A stretch of DNA of 15,012 bases from an uncultured Oscillospiraceae bacterium (GCA_934670025.1 CAKUOS010000050.1:1-15012); one strand, 5' to 3'; shown: positions 1-8,112, counted from the stretch's first letter. The notes: generated by a model not told the origin, from the sequence alone. Program-made: numbers and translations.

Positions 1-420
1 TTGCTTTGCGGCCGGGTGTTGTTCGCTCAATCGTCTGGGGTCCCCGCAAAGTCGCAAGACTTTGTGGGGAGAGGAGGCGCAGTGTAATGATCGAGCTTTC
101 ACGCTTGCGTGGAAGCGAAAGATATGCAGCTTACTCCGACGACGTCATGGCGCACCGGCTGTATGGCTCGGCACATACAGGAATGTATCCGTTTGCCTTA
201 TACTACGGCGCCGGCCTCCCAACGGGCTTTCTTTGTCAAGGTGCTGCATCCGGCCACGAAAGAGAGAAACAGGGAAAGGGTAAGCTGTTTCTGCTTTCAG
301 ACCAGGTTTGTCAACTCATGCTGACAATGGAATGAATGAGCTTGATCTCTAATCGGCGCTTCATGTATTCGTCCACCCGAACATGGGGCTGGCCGTCAGG
401 ATCGTAAAGCATCCGGGTGC
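1..420. other. Gene-poor scar, probably decayed mobile-element DNA
   Basis: No reading frame here has a convincing ribosome site plus recognisable protein. The stretch holds the GC-rich hairpin at 42-69 and then short, unrecognised frames on both strands. One minus-strand frame (about 310-450) reads like protein, including DPDGQPHVRVDEYMKRR, but it has no start and I do not recognise it. The segment directly precedes a broken recombinase fragment, so I infer that it is left over from an integrated or mobilisable element. Which element is unknown. Confidence 0.4.
42..69 (+). repeat. Strong hairpin with GCAA tetraloop, possible oriT-like stem
   Basis: CCCCGCAAAGTC pairs with GACTTTGTGGGG around the loop GCAA, giving a 12-bp stem with one G-U pair on the plus strand. 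It has no U-tract on either side, so it is not a simple terminator. Stems of this kind occur near transfer origins of clostridial mobilisable elements, and a recombinase remnant lies about 400 bases downstream. The oriT reading is inference; the hairpin itself is plain in the sequence. Confidence 0.45.
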
Positions 421-421
421 A

Positions 422-650
422 GAGCTTATTGATAAGGTCGAGGATGATTATCTATTGACGGCAAAGCTGTTCTGCGGGTACTGCAGCACGTACCTCTGCG
501 ACGAGAGCTGAACGAGCCGCACGGGTGTGGTTCATCATTACTACAAATGTGTTTCGGTCAAGAAAAAAGCGCAGAGTTCCACAAAAACCCGTTAAAAAGG
601 ACTGGATTGAAGATCTGGTAGTCAAAGATGCTCCAAACCAGATCTTCGTC
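422..650 (+). pseudogene. Fragment of a large serine recombinase (zinc-ribbon region), broken
   Basis: On the plus strand, the frame starting at 422 reads DDYLLTAKLFCGYC and then HHYYKCVSVKKK. This matches the recombinase zinc beta-ribbon of large serine site-specific recombinases, where KLFCG.C followed by a Cys in YYKC is typical. The frame is stopped by TGA at 509-511, where the family has a Gly codon (GGA), so one substitution explains it. After the A-run at 563-568 the match continues one frame over with KPVKKDWIEDLVV, a common family segment, so one extra base in the run broke the frame. The catalytic resolvase domain and the C-terminal end are absent. The match is lost before codon DDY (about 440) and after about 625. 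It is clearly non-functional and marks an old integration event beside the catabolic locus. Confidence 0.72.
609..647. repeat. 11-bp perfect inverted repeat
   Basis: GAAGATCTGGT at 609-619 is the exact reverse complement of ACCAGATCTTC at 637-647, separated by 17 bases. The left arm lies inside the recombinase fragment (its IEDLV codons). The right arm lies just past the point where the recombinase match ends. It may be a junction-associated duplication or chance; it has no U-tract. Confidence 0.55.
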
Positions 651-733
651 ATCAGAGTTTGGTTCGGATCGTTTGCTTTCCCTGAATCGTATAGATCCAG
701 ACGGAATCCACACGGCGTGATCCTCCGCAGCCG

Positions 734-2404
734 TTATCGCGGCTCTTTCGGCACGTCGATCAGTTCATTGAGCACCCGCGCGAACTGAAATTGCAGCCGA
801 TTCTCAAGATCAAACGGATCGCGTGGGCATAGTTCAATAATCTTCCGCTTTCGCTGCAAGACCGTATTCTTATGGATATACATCCGCTGCGCCGTAAGAT
901 TCGTATCCAGATCGCACTCCAGCAATACCCGGTAGGTCTCCTCCAGACAGCTGTTTGTCTTTTTGTCATACGTGCGCAGCGGTTCGATCAGTTCGCCTTC
1001 CAGTCTGCGGCAGACGTCCTCCTGTCCGCGCACGGCATCGAGCAAATAGTGATAGACCGGAAATTCGTCGCTGAAGACGATCCGGGGCCTCCTGTAGATC
1101 CGGTTGGAAATGTCGATCGCCATAATGGCGCTGCGGTAGCTGTCCTTGATCTCGCGAAAATGCCGGCAATAGCTGCCGATACCGACAGACACCTCCAGCT
1201 GCAAGGCCTCGCGCAGCGTATCGCGGATCTGTCCGGCAATGTATTCCAGCCGCTCGGCCATTTTATCCTCCGGGATGTTCCCCGTTACCAGGATCACATG
1301 CTTGTCGCTGATGTTGCAGCCGATGCTCTCCGGCGAGATCCGGCGCAGCAATGCATCCGTCCGTTCAACGAACTCCTGCTTGAGCGCCTGTACCTTCTGC
1401 TCGTCAAGCCGCAGCACGAGCTGCTGAAAGCCGAAAATATCCACCACGAGCACAGCGCGCGTATGCGAAAGCGTATGGCCGATGTAGGCGCTGCGGTTGA
1501 GGATCAGCTGTTCATTAGAGCAGTAGCCGTGGATCAGATCGTCGATATATTCCGTCATCAGCCGCGTCCGATGCTCAAATACGTCCGTTTTATGCAGATG
1601 CATAATATACAGCGCGTTTTTCGTCTGCAAGATCGCCGCCTCATCGAGCTCCGTCAGCGTCCGCGTCTTTTCCACAACGATCACGCCATAGTACATGATG
1701 TTGCTGTAAAGCGGGTATAGAAGCAGCGACGGGCCGCTCTGGTACCCCGGCACGACGATCTGCTCGTAGGAGTCCATAAAAGCCAGCACGTTTTTTCGGA
1801 TCTGGTCGCGGATATAGTCGAGATAGTCCTCCGGCAGTCCCGCGGTCTCCTCCGCGCGCAGATTATGGTTGAAGTACAGCGTCCGGCAGCCGATCAGATG
1901 GCTGAGATTCGTGATCACGCTGCGGTTCGTATTCTTGTGCAACAGCAGATCGATGATGGAGTCGTACATCTTCATTTTACTGCCGAGCGCTTCGTTCTCC
2001 TGCGACAATACAAGATCGGAAACAACGGAGATGATCGCCGAATAGCTGAGATTGGTCGGCATAACGATCAGCGGCAGCGCCAACCGGTTGCACTCGTCGA
2101 GCAGCCGCGGCGAAAGCTCCTTGATGACCATGCCGAGATGGCACAGGCACAGCGCGCTCGCGTCCTGCTCCTTGAGCATGCGTACCGTCCGGATCTGCTC
2201 GTCCACGCTGTTCATCACCGAGTACATGGATGAGACGACGATATCGCCCGCATGCGTAAAGACCTGCCCCTCGGGGATCTCGATCCAGCTGACCTCCAGC
2301 ACTGTCACGCCGCGAACGACATGATCCAGCCCGCTGCCGCCGGCCACCAGCCGCCCCATTGAGATCGGCTCAACTTTGAGTATATCCGCTACCGTTGCCA
2401 GCAT
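734..2404 (-). CDS. PucR-family transcriptional regulator
   Basis: This 556-residue protein has the three-part layout of PucR-type regulators. The N-terminal PucR sensor domain (about residues 1-125) starts MLATVADILKVEP and contains WIEIPEGQ. A middle GGDEF-like/CdaR region (about 300-430) contains VSVGIGSYCRHF. The C-terminal helix-turn-helix (about 485-545) contains TAQRMYIHKNTVLQRKRKI followed by DPFDLENRLQFQ. Such proteins sense metabolites and control catabolic genes, classically purine/allantoin use; the ligand here is unknown. The ATG at 2404 has AGGAGG 10 bases upstream. The gene is divergent from the DUF917 operon with a 172-base gap, so it probably controls that operon and perhaps also the long minus-strand operon. 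No clear terminator is visible after its TAA stop. Confidence 0.9.
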   Translation of the reverse strand: MLATVADILKVEPISMGRLVAGGSGLDHVVRGVTVLEVSWIEIPEGQVFTHAGDIVVSSMYSVMNSVDEQIRTVRMLKEQDASALCLCHLGMVIKELSPRLLDECNRLALPLIVMPTNLSYSAIISVVSDLVLSQENEALGSKMKMYDSIIDLLLHKNTNRSVITNLSHLIGCRTLYFNHNLRAEETAGLPEDYLDYIRDQIRKNVLAFMDSYEQIVVPGYQSGPSLLLYPLYSNIMYYGVIVVEKTRTLTELDEAAILQTKNALYIMHLHKTDVFEHRTRLMTEYIDDLIHGYCSNEQLILNRSAYIGHTLSHTRAVLVVDIFGFQQLVLRLDEQKVQALKQEFVERTDALLRRISPESIGCNISDKHVILVTGNIPEDKMAERLEYIAGQIRDTLREALQLEVSVGIGSYCRHFREIKDSYRSAIMAIDISNRIYRRPRIVFSDEFPVYHYLLDAVRGQEDVCRRLEGELIEPLRTYDKKTNSCLEETYRVLLECDLDTNLTAQRMYIHKNTVLQRKRKIIELCPRDPFDLENRLQFQFARVLNELIDVPKEPR

Positions 2405-2576
2405 GACGATCGTTCCTCCTTCCCAATGCGCCCTGCGCCGTCAGGCAAATGTTCCCGCGCACCGTTTGCCACGTAAACAATGTATTTTCACTACATAGAG
2501 AATTTTAGCACAATCGCCTATACTTATCAAGGAAGAATAATTTTCCTTATTCAATATAACAAAAGGAGTGGTTTTC
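2405..2576. promoter_or_regulatory. Divergent promoter region, PucR gene / DUF917 operon
   Basis: This is the only control space for two divergent genes. For the plus-strand operon, TATACT at 2519-2524 is a fair -10, with a weak -35 (TAGAGA, 2496-2501, 17-base spacer), as expected for an activator-dependent promoter. AAGGAA (2529-2534) and TTCCTT (2543-2548) can form a small hairpin in the leader. I find no convincing promoter for the pucR-like gene on the minus strand. Confidence 0.45.
2480..2496. promoter_or_regulatory. Candidate regulator site ATGTA-N7-TACAT
   Basis: A 5-bp inverted repeat with a 7-base spacer lies against the weak -35 of the plus-strand operon and between the two divergent genes. 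Its position fits a PucR-family binding site. The assignment is inference from position only; a repeat this short could occur by chance. Confidence 0.25.
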
Positions 2577-3716
2577 TTGTTCAAGTTCACGCTGAATAAT
2601 CGTGAACAGATCGAGGATTTTGTCCGTGGTGTCACCTTCTACGGCACAGGCGGCGGCGGATCCTATCAGCGCGGGATTGACCTGCTGATGGATCAGCTTG
2701 CAAAGGGTCATACCGTCGGATGGGTCGAGCCGGACCGGCTGGCTGACGATGCATATTCCTGCTGCCCGTTCCTGATGGGCTCGCTGGCCGGGCCGGATGA
2801 GGCGACCAAGCGCGACATGAAGGCAACCTATGATCTCGACGCGCCGCATGTGGATGAAACTGCGCGTATGGTCCGCGCCGTGCGGGGACTGGAAGAGAAA
2901 ATGGGGAAAAAGGTCTCCGCACTCATCCCCATTGAGCTCGGCGGCGCGAATGCGGCCGCCTGCATTTCCGCAGCAGCAGAGCTTGGGATCTTTGTGCTGG
3001 ACGGCGACTATACCGGCCGCGCGATCCCGGAAATCCAGCAGACAACGCCCTTTATCTATGAACAGAATCTGACGCCGGTCGTCGCCTGCGACGGCTGGGG
3101 CGATATTGCGACCATCGAAAGCGCAGTCAACTGGCGCATGGTCGAGCGGATCGGCAAGCAGCTTGCCGTCGCCGGCTTCAGCTACAGCGCGCAGGCGGGC
3201 TTCTTTGCAAACGGCGCCGACACGAAAAAGTCGCTGATCCACGGCACCATGAGCGACTGCTACGCCGTCGGCAAGGCGCTGCGCGAGGCGGTGGAGGCCG
3301 GTCTTGATCCCGCGGACACCATTGCCGCGAAGGTCGGCGGCTGGGTCATCTGCAAGGGCACCGTCACCGGCAAGCACGTAGAGGACAAGGATGACTATTA
3401 CTGGGCCACGCACGAGATCACGGGCAAGGGCGCGTATGCGGGCACCGATCTGAAGGTCTGGCTGAAAAACGAAAACCACATGTGCTGGAAAAACGGCGAG
3501 GTCTTCGTCACGAGCCCCGATATGATCCAGATCATCGATTCCAAAACCGGTCAGCCGTATACAAACAATGTCATTGAGGTCGGCATGGAGGTCTCCGTCA
3601 TCGCCATGAAGGCGCGCGACATTTTCCGCACGCCGCGCGGCCTGCTCGCGCTCAGTCCTCGCGCGTTCAACTTCGACATGGATTACGTACCGGTCGAGGC
3701 GCGCATCGGGGAATAA
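2577..3716 (+). CDS. DUF917 / S-methyl thiohydantoin desulfurase-like protein, copy 1
   Basis: This 379-residue protein belongs to the DUF917 family (Pfam PF06032, named for S-methyl thiohydantoin desulfurase). Shared family blocks are the Gly-rich N-terminal motif FYGTGGGGSY (21-30), the central IPIELGGANAAA and DGDYTGRAIPEI, and a late W.KNENH..WK.GE segment followed by VTSPD. I choose the TTG at 2577. AAAAGGAG ends 8 bases before it, and the copy-2 paralogue begins at the equivalent place (KLTNRQQVEDF versus TLNNREQIEDF). An upstream GTG at 2568 would lie on the ribosome site. Family members are found beside hydantoinase/oxoprolinase-type genes and are thought to act on cyclic, hydantoin-like compounds. 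The substrate here is not known. It leads a three-gene operon, and its stop is 33 bases before the M20 gene. Confidence 0.88.
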   Translation: MFKFTLNNREQIEDFVRGVTFYGTGGGGSYQRGIDLLMDQLAKGHTVGWVEPDRLADDAYSCCPFLMGSLAGPDEATKRDMKATYDLDAPHVDETARMVRAVRGLEEKMGKKVSALIPIELGGANAAACISAAAELGIFVLDGDYTGRAIPEIQQTTPFIYEQNLTPVVACDGWGDIATIESAVNWRMVERIGKQLAVAGFSYSAQAGFFANGADTKKSLIHGTMSDCYAVGKALREAVEAGLDPADTIAAKVGGWVICKGTVTGKHVEDKDDYYWATHEITGKGAYAGTDLKVWLKNENHMCWKNGEVFVTSPDMIQIIDSKTGQPYTNNVIEVGMEVSVIAMKARDIFRTPRGLLALSPRAFNFDMDYVPVEARIGE

Positions 3717-3749
3717 AATCCATCCATATTCCGCAAAAAGGAGACAAAT

Positions 3750-4844
3750 ATGAACCGTGAACGTCTGTTTCAGCGCTTTGTGCGATATATTACCTGTGCA
3801 AGCGAATCGTTCCATGAACGCGATTTCTGCCGCATGATGGAGCAGGAGCTGCTTGCGCTTGGGCTGCAAGTCGAACGGCAGGAGATCGGCGCGCAGATCG
3901 GCTCCGACGGCTGGAATATCCACGCATTTCTGCCCGGCACGGGTGAGCCGCTGCTGCTGTGCGCACATCTGGACACCATGCCGCCCGGCGTCGGCATTCA
4001 GCCGGTTCTGGAAAACGGCGACATCCATTCCGCCGGCGACACCATTCTGGCCGCCGATGATAAGGCCGGCATTGCGGCGCTCATGGAGGCCGTGACCATG
4101 CTGGTCGAGACCAGCGCCGCGCACCGGCCTGTGGAGATCCTGCTGACGCTCTGCGAGGAGGTCGGCATGCTGGGCGCAAAATACGCGGATTACAACGCGA
4201 TCCGCAGTAAAGAGGCCGTTGTGCTTGACTTTGACGCGGTCGGCACGCTCGTCAACCGCTCGCCTGCGTTCATGCGCCTGTACTTTGAGATCCACGGAAA
4301 GGCCGCGCATGCCGGTCTTGCGCCGGACGAGGGCGTCAACGCGCTCAAGGCCGCCGCAGACGCCATTGCCGCGATCGACTGCGGCTTCGTCGGCGAGCAG
4401 AGCGTGCAGAACGTCGCGAATTTTCGCGCGCCCGGTCTGACGAACGCCGTATGCAGCTTCGCCGCGTTCGACGCGGAGATCCGCTCGTATGAAGAGACCG
4501 TTCTTCAACAGCTGATGGCCGACATGCAGGCAAAGGTCGCGCGCGCATGCGAAAAGGCGGGCGCGACATACACGCTGCGCACGGAGCGCGTGTCCGACGC
4601 GCTCTACGTTCCGGAGGATCACCCGCTGATCGGCGCGCTGTGCCGCGCGATGGAGGCGTGCGGCGTAACGCCGTCCGTCGAGCGGACCTTCGGCGGCTGC
4701 GACGCGACGTGGCTGGCCGCCAATCACATCGCCGCCATCAACATCGGCGTCGGTATGGAAGGCGCGCACAGCGTGCAGGAGCACATCGCGCTGTCCGATC
4801 TTGAGTCAGTCGCGCAGATCCTGCTGCGGCTGCTCCGCGTCTGA
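3750..4844 (+). CDS. M20-family metallopeptidase, PepT-like
   Basis: This 364-residue zinc hydrolase is of the M20/peptidase T-like type, probably cytoplasmic as there is no signal peptide. Visible metal and catalytic motifs are HLDT (H73, D75), ILAADDKAG (about 99-107), the catalytic pair EE (136-137) in CEEVGMLGA, LDFDAVG (D160), and the C-terminal GAHSVQE with H340. The dimerisation domain contains the family segment HGKAAHAG (182-189). The layout and length are normal, and all expected ligands are present. Known relatives remove N-terminal residues from tripeptides, but M20 enzymes also include amidohydrolases such as N-carbamoyl amino acid hydrolases. In this locus it could cleave the ring-opened or peptide product of the pathway. 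AAAAAGGAG precedes the ATG. The next gene starts 18 bases after its stop, so the operon is tight. Confidence 0.9.
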   Translation: MNRERLFQRFVRYITCASESFHERDFCRMMEQELLALGLQVERQEIGAQIGSDGWNIHAFLPGTGEPLLLCAHLDTMPPGVGIQPVLENGDIHSAGDTILAADDKAGIAALMEAVTMLVETSAAHRPVEILLTLCEEVGMLGAKYADYNAIRSKEAVVLDFDAVGTLVNRSPAFMRLYFEIHGKAAHAGLAPDEGVNALKAAADAIAAIDCGFVGEQSVQNVANFRAPGLTNAVCSFAAFDAEIRSYEETVLQQLMADMQAKVARACEKAGATYTLRTERVSDALYVPEDHPLIGALCRAMEACGVTPSVERTFGGCDATWLAANHIAAINIGVGMEGAHSVQEHIALSDLESVAQILLRLLRV

Positions 4845-4862
4845 ATCAGGGAGGGAGCCGTC

Positions 4863-5468
4863 ATGCCGAACTGTGCAAACTGCCATATCCACGCCTGCGA
4901 CCGCAAAGCGGTGCAGGAGATGCCGCCCAACTGCCCGTCGCACGACATCCGCGACGAGACGCTGCTGGAATATCTGACGGAGCGGAACCGTGATTTCGGG
5001 CGCGAAGCGTCCGTGGTATCCATGAGCCCGGACGGAAAAATGCCCCGTATTCTGGAGATCATCGACGTTGCACGCCGCTGCCGCTTCCAAAAGCTCGGCG
5101 TTGCATTCTGCATGGGCTTTGTCAGGGAAGCGGAGATTCTGGTTTCCATCCTCAAGCACCATGGATTTTCCGTTGAATCCGTCGTCTGCAAGGTCGGCGG
5201 GATCGACAAGGCGCATCAGGGCATCGAAAACGGCGGCAACGCCATGTGCAATCCCATCGCACAGGCGCAACTGCTCAACGACCGCCGCACGGACTTCAAC
5301 ATTGCGCTCGGTCTGTGCGTCGGCCACGATTCGCTGTTTTTCCGGTATTCTCAGGCGCCGGCGACGGTCCTTGCCGTCAAGGATAAGGTCCTTGCGCACA
5401 ACCCGCTCGGCGCGCTCTACACCGCGGACGGCTATTACAGGGATCTTCTGTACCCTGAAAAGCCGTAG
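4863..5468 (+). CDS. DUF1847 domain protein, Cys-rich N-terminus
   Basis: This 201-residue protein resembles DUF1847 (a predicted metal-binding family), whose function is not established. The N-terminus has a tight cysteine set, CANCHIHAC (C4, C7, C12) plus C24, likely to bind a metal or Fe-S cluster. The rest has conserved-looking blocks: MGFVREAEIL, CKVGGIDKAH, NPIAQAQLLN and a late GLCVGHDSLFF, followed by AHNPLGALYT. AGGGAGG precedes the ATG. It is the last gene of the plus-strand operon, followed after 15 bases by a strong terminator. Co-transcription with the DUF917 and M20 genes suggests a role in the same pathway, perhaps as an auxiliary or redox protein; this is inference. Confidence 0.82.
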   Translation: MPNCANCHIHACDRKAVQEMPPNCPSHDIRDETLLEYLTERNRDFGREASVVSMSPDGKMPRILEIIDVARRCRFQKLGVAFCMGFVREAEILVSILKHHGFSVESVVCKVGGIDKAHQGIENGGNAMCNPIAQAQLLNDRRTDFNIALGLCVGHDSLFFRYSQAPATVLAVKDKVLAHNPLGALYTADGYYRDLLYPEKP

Positions 5469-5483
5469 ACCCGGCAATCGTAA

Positions 5484-5515
5484 AAAAGCAGCCTCCCGTA
5501 CGGGAGGCTGCTTTT
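5484..5515. terminator. Bidirectional terminator, 32-nt perfect palindrome
   Basis: AAAAGCAGCCTCCCG and CGGGAGGCTGCTTTT are exact reverse complements around TA, so the stem is followed by a T-run on both strands (AAAAAA on the left, TTTT on the right). It sits between the convergent DUF1847 and racemase genes. It therefore can end the three-gene plus-strand operon and the nine-gene minus-strand operon. Confidence 0.92.
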
Positions 5516-5528
5516 GCAGTTCTGATGC

Positions 5529-6230
5529 TCAGTTATATGTTTTCTGCCCACCTTTGATGTAGCACACGCGGCTCTGGCGCAGCTTCATGCGTACCAGACT
5601 CGCGGCAAACTGCACCGCCGCGGAGTACGGCTCGATCACGGGCACGCCGAGACGCTTTTCCAGCGAATCGCGCATGGCCATCATGCCCGTACAGCCGAGT
5701 ACGATCGCCTGTGCGCCGTCCTCGTCAACGGCCTTCCTTGCCGCGGCGTACAGATGCTCCTCGGCCTCCTGTTCATCCTCCAGCGCAAGCACTGGTACGT
5801 TGGCCGAGCGGATGGATGCAACACGCCCGGAAAAACCGTACATGTCCAGATGCTCGCCGATCTCATTGGCAGTGGTCGGCAGAACCGTAATGACGGAGAA
5901 CTTCCCCGCCACCATCATCGCCGCGTGATAGCTCGCCTCACCGGCCGAGACGACCGGCAGCTCACTGATCTCGCGCGCCGCACGCAGCGCGGGATCCGCC
6001 GCGCAGTCAATGACGACCGCGTCGCAGCCCTCGGCCTCTGCCGAGACGACCTGCTGCAAAATATACGGGGCGGCGATCGCCTCGTCATAGGCCGATTCCA
6101 TGGAATCCGGCCCGTGCGGGATATTGACGACAACAAGCTGCACCTCGTCTGTGCTCATGGCCAGACGGCGGCCGGCATGGGCGTCGTAAAATTCTTTGCT
6201 GGAATTGCACATGATCGTTTTGATCTTCAT
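5529..6230 (-). CDS. Asp/Glu/hydantoin racemase family protein
   Basis: This 233-residue protein resembles the Asp/Glu racemase superfamily (PF01177), closest in style to the hydantoin racemase/HyuE branch. The two catalytic cysteines expected for proton abstraction on opposite faces are present: C76 in VVIDCAADPAL and C180 in AIVLGCTGM. I choose the ATG at 6230 (MKIKTIMCNSSKEF) because AGGAGAG lies just upstream. An earlier in-frame ATG at 6272 falls in the loop of a strong hairpin and has no ribosome site. It is the last gene of the minus-strand operon, 82 bases after the lipoprotein gene. A racemase fits a pathway that handles both enantiomers of a cyclic amino-acid derivative. The substrate cannot be read from sequence; arylmalonate- or aspartate-type activity is the alternative. 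Confidence 0.82.
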   Translation of the reverse strand: MKIKTIMCNSSKEFYDAHAGRRLAMSTDEVQLVVVNIPHGPDSMESAYDEAIAAPYILQQVVSAEAEGCDAVVIDCAADPALRAAREISELPVVSAGEASYHAAMMVAGKFSVITVLPTTANEIGEHLDMYGFSGRVASIRSANVPVLALEDEQEAEEHLYAAARKAVDEDGAQAIVLGCTGMMAMRDSLEKRLGVPVIEPYSAAVQFAASLVRMKLRQSRVCYIKGGQKTYN

Positions 6231-6256
6231 TTTCTCTCTCCTGTATTGTATGACGC

Positions 6257-6286
6257 GCCGCCCGGCCGCCAATGCGGTCGGGCGGC
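6257..6286 (+). terminator. 13-bp GC-rich hairpin with U-tract on the plus strand
   Basis: GCCGCCCGGCCGC pairs with GCGGTCGGGCGGC around the loop CAAT, followed by TTTTTGTCTTTT. It lies in the gap between two minus-strand genes, yet the U-tract is on the plus strand and the one G-U pair works only in plus-strand RNA. It therefore looks like a terminator for plus-strand (antisense) transcription. In minus-strand mRNA it may act as a stabilising stem between the lipoprotein and racemase genes. Confidence 0.6.
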
Positions 6287-6312
6287 TTTTTGTCTTTTGA
6301 TCCGGTCTGCGC

Positions 6313-7983
6313 TTATTTGCCGTTGACGTAGACGCTGATGTCGGGCATGAAGAACGGATAACCCATCAGGTATGCGTTAAATTCGCCCTTCTTGGTCGCC
6401 TCGCCCGCAGGCCATTCCACGTAGGTGGTCTGATAGCCGACGCGCTCGGCAAGATCCGCGACCCACGTGCTGGGGCACAGCTCGTCCACAATGTAATTCT
6501 GGATATCGGCGTACTTCTTGAAGCGCTCGGTGTCGTCGACCGTTGCCATGGCGTCGTCGATCATCGCGTCGAGCTCCTTGTCGTTGAGCCAGTTACAGTT
6601 TTCATAGGTACCCGCGCACTTGGTGTGGAACTGCGATTCGAGCGTTGCGCCGGCTTCGTTGAACTGCGGACCGGAGTTGACGGTGCAGACGTTCGCGGTG
6701 GTCTCCGGGGTGCTCATCTCCTCTTGCAGAGAGGTCCACGGCGTGTTGGAGATGACGACCTTGATGCCGACCTGCGCGCACGCAGCCTGGAAGGCCAGCG
6801 CCAGCTTCTCCAGGAACGGGTTCTCCGTGATGAGCGAGAAGCTCAGCTCGATCTGGTCGAGCTCATCGGCATATTTGGACGCGGCGAGGTATTCCTTGGC
6901 CTTCTCAATGTCATACTTGGGCTGCCATGTGTCGACGTGACCGGCTGTTTGCAGCGAGACAGGGCCTGCGGGCTGCTTGGAGCCGACGAAGCAGGTTGCG
7001 AGCATCGTGTCGTAATCAACGAGGCAGCACAGCGCGCGGCGGAAGTTGACATCGTCGGTCGGATACTTGGAGCAGTTGAAGTAGAGGTTCTGCACAAGAC
7101 GCGTGGAGTAGGAGGCCAGATCGACGCCCTCGAGCTGGTCAATAGCCGCCAGAGACTCCGCAGACTGCCACATGTCGGTGATTTCGAGCTGCTGCGTTGC
7201 CATCATGGTACGGACGGTTGCGGGCTCGGTACCGTAGATGATCTTGAACTCCTCCGGAGCATTTTCATTCTCCCAGCCCTTGTGCCAGTCGGCAAAGCGC
7301 TCTGCAAGGAAGTAATCGTTCTGTACGAGCTCCTTGAATTTGTACGGGCCGGAGCCGGCATCGTTGGTCAGGAGCCACGCCGTGCCATAATCGCCGAATT
7401 CGCCGTAGGAGCCGTCGGCAAGGTTCGCCATAACAAGATCCTCGTTGACGATGTACATGCGGACCAGCGTGGAGACGAACGGCCCATAGGGGTTGTTGAG
7501 CTCGAAGCGGACGGTATAATCGTCGTCGGCGATCACGTCCTTGATGGTGGAGGTATACAGATAGGCGAAGCCCTGACCGATGGCCATCAGGCGCTTGGCG
7601 CTGAACACGACATCGGACGCGGTGAGCTCAGATCCGTCATGGAACTTGACGCCCTTTTTGAGGTGGAACGTGTAGGAAAGGCCGTCATCGCTGGCCTCCC
7701 ACGATTCCGCCAGATCGGGCTCAACGCTGTCAAGCGTCGGGAAAACGAGCGTATCGTACAGATTGCAGTACGCGATGGAGCTGGAATTGCCGTTATGCGC
7801 TGCCGGGTCGAGGATCGGCGTACTGTCGGCGGTCAGGCGGATGATGCTCTGATGCGCAGCGCCGGTCGTTTTGCCGGGATCGGCAGCTTCAGAGGCCGGG
7901 TCGCCGTTAGCGGCGCCGGTGCAGCCGGCCAAAACCGACAGCAGCAGCGCAAGGATCAGCAACAGGGATGCGAGTCTTTTCAT
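6313..7983 (-). CDS. ABC transporter substrate-binding lipoprotein, OppA/DppA type
   Basis: This 556-residue solute-binding protein belongs to SBP family 5 (peptide/nickel/opine type). It begins with a lipoprotein signal: KR at positions 2-3, a leucine-rich core, and the lipobox LAGC with the lipidated Cys at residue 21. The mature part starts with a polar linker. Family landmarks follow, including YTFHLKKGVKFHDGSELTA near 95-115 and VNFRRALCCLVDYDTM in the middle. I choose the ATG at 7983 because AAAGGAGG lies 8 bases upstream; an earlier ATG at 8013 would add a charged tail before the signal. The gap from the preceding ATPase gene is 125 bases, the largest in the operon, and holds a small hairpin. 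It captures the ligand outside the membrane for the importer. Peptides are the default guess, but related proteins bind many other compounds. Confidence 0.92.
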   Translation of the reverse strand: MKRLASLLLILALLLSVLAGCTGAANGDPASEAADPGKTTGAAHQSIIRLTADSTPILDPAAHNGNSSSIAYCNLYDTLVFPTLDSVEPDLAESWEASDDGLSYTFHLKKGVKFHDGSELTASDVVFSAKRLMAIGQGFAYLYTSTIKDVIADDDYTVRFELNNPYGPFVSTLVRMYIVNEDLVMANLADGSYGEFGDYGTAWLLTNDAGSGPYKFKELVQNDYFLAERFADWHKGWENENAPEEFKIIYGTEPATVRTMMATQQLEITDMWQSAESLAAIDQLEGVDLASYSTRLVQNLYFNCSKYPTDDVNFRRALCCLVDYDTMLATCFVGSKQPAGPVSLQTAGHVDTWQPKYDIEKAKEYLAASKYADELDQIELSFSLITENPFLEKLALAFQAACAQVGIKVVISNTPWTSLQEEMSTPETTANVCTVNSGPQFNEAGATLESQFHTKCAGTYENCNWLNDKELDAMIDDAMATVDDTERFKKYADIQNYIVDELCPSTWVADLAERVGYQTTYVEWPAGEATKKGEFNAYLMGYPFFMPDISVYVNGK

Positions 7984-8091
7984 GTTTGTTTCCTCCTTTT
8001 TGTGTGTGGGCATCTATTGATCCAACTTCTGTCTGGAACACGCAGGGCCGCGCGCGGGCGTTTCTGCCTTCCGGTTGGTCAACACTGGCTT

Positions 8092-8112
8092 GTGATCCGC
8101 GCGGCGGATCAT
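8092..8112. repeat. Intercistronic hairpin after the OppF-type gene
   Basis: TGATCCGC and GCGGATCA form an 8-bp stem around GCG, and the stem takes in the stop codon of the ATPase gene. There is no U-tract on the minus strand, so it is not a simple terminator. It may set mRNA processing or stability, giving the binding-protein message a different level from the ATPase messages. Confidence 0.45.

Noticed and set aside
6..335. 109-residue plus-strand frame at the left edge
   Set aside because: It crosses the 42-69 hairpin, has no ribosome site at its start, and its protein resembles nothing I know. It is better read as non-coding mobile-element DNA.
2547..4784. Very long minus-strand open frame opposite the DUF917 and M20 genes
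   Set aside because: It is antisense to two clear family members with ribosome sites. Its composition (runs of Arg, Ala, Asp, His) is that of a codon-bias shadow, and it has no known domain.
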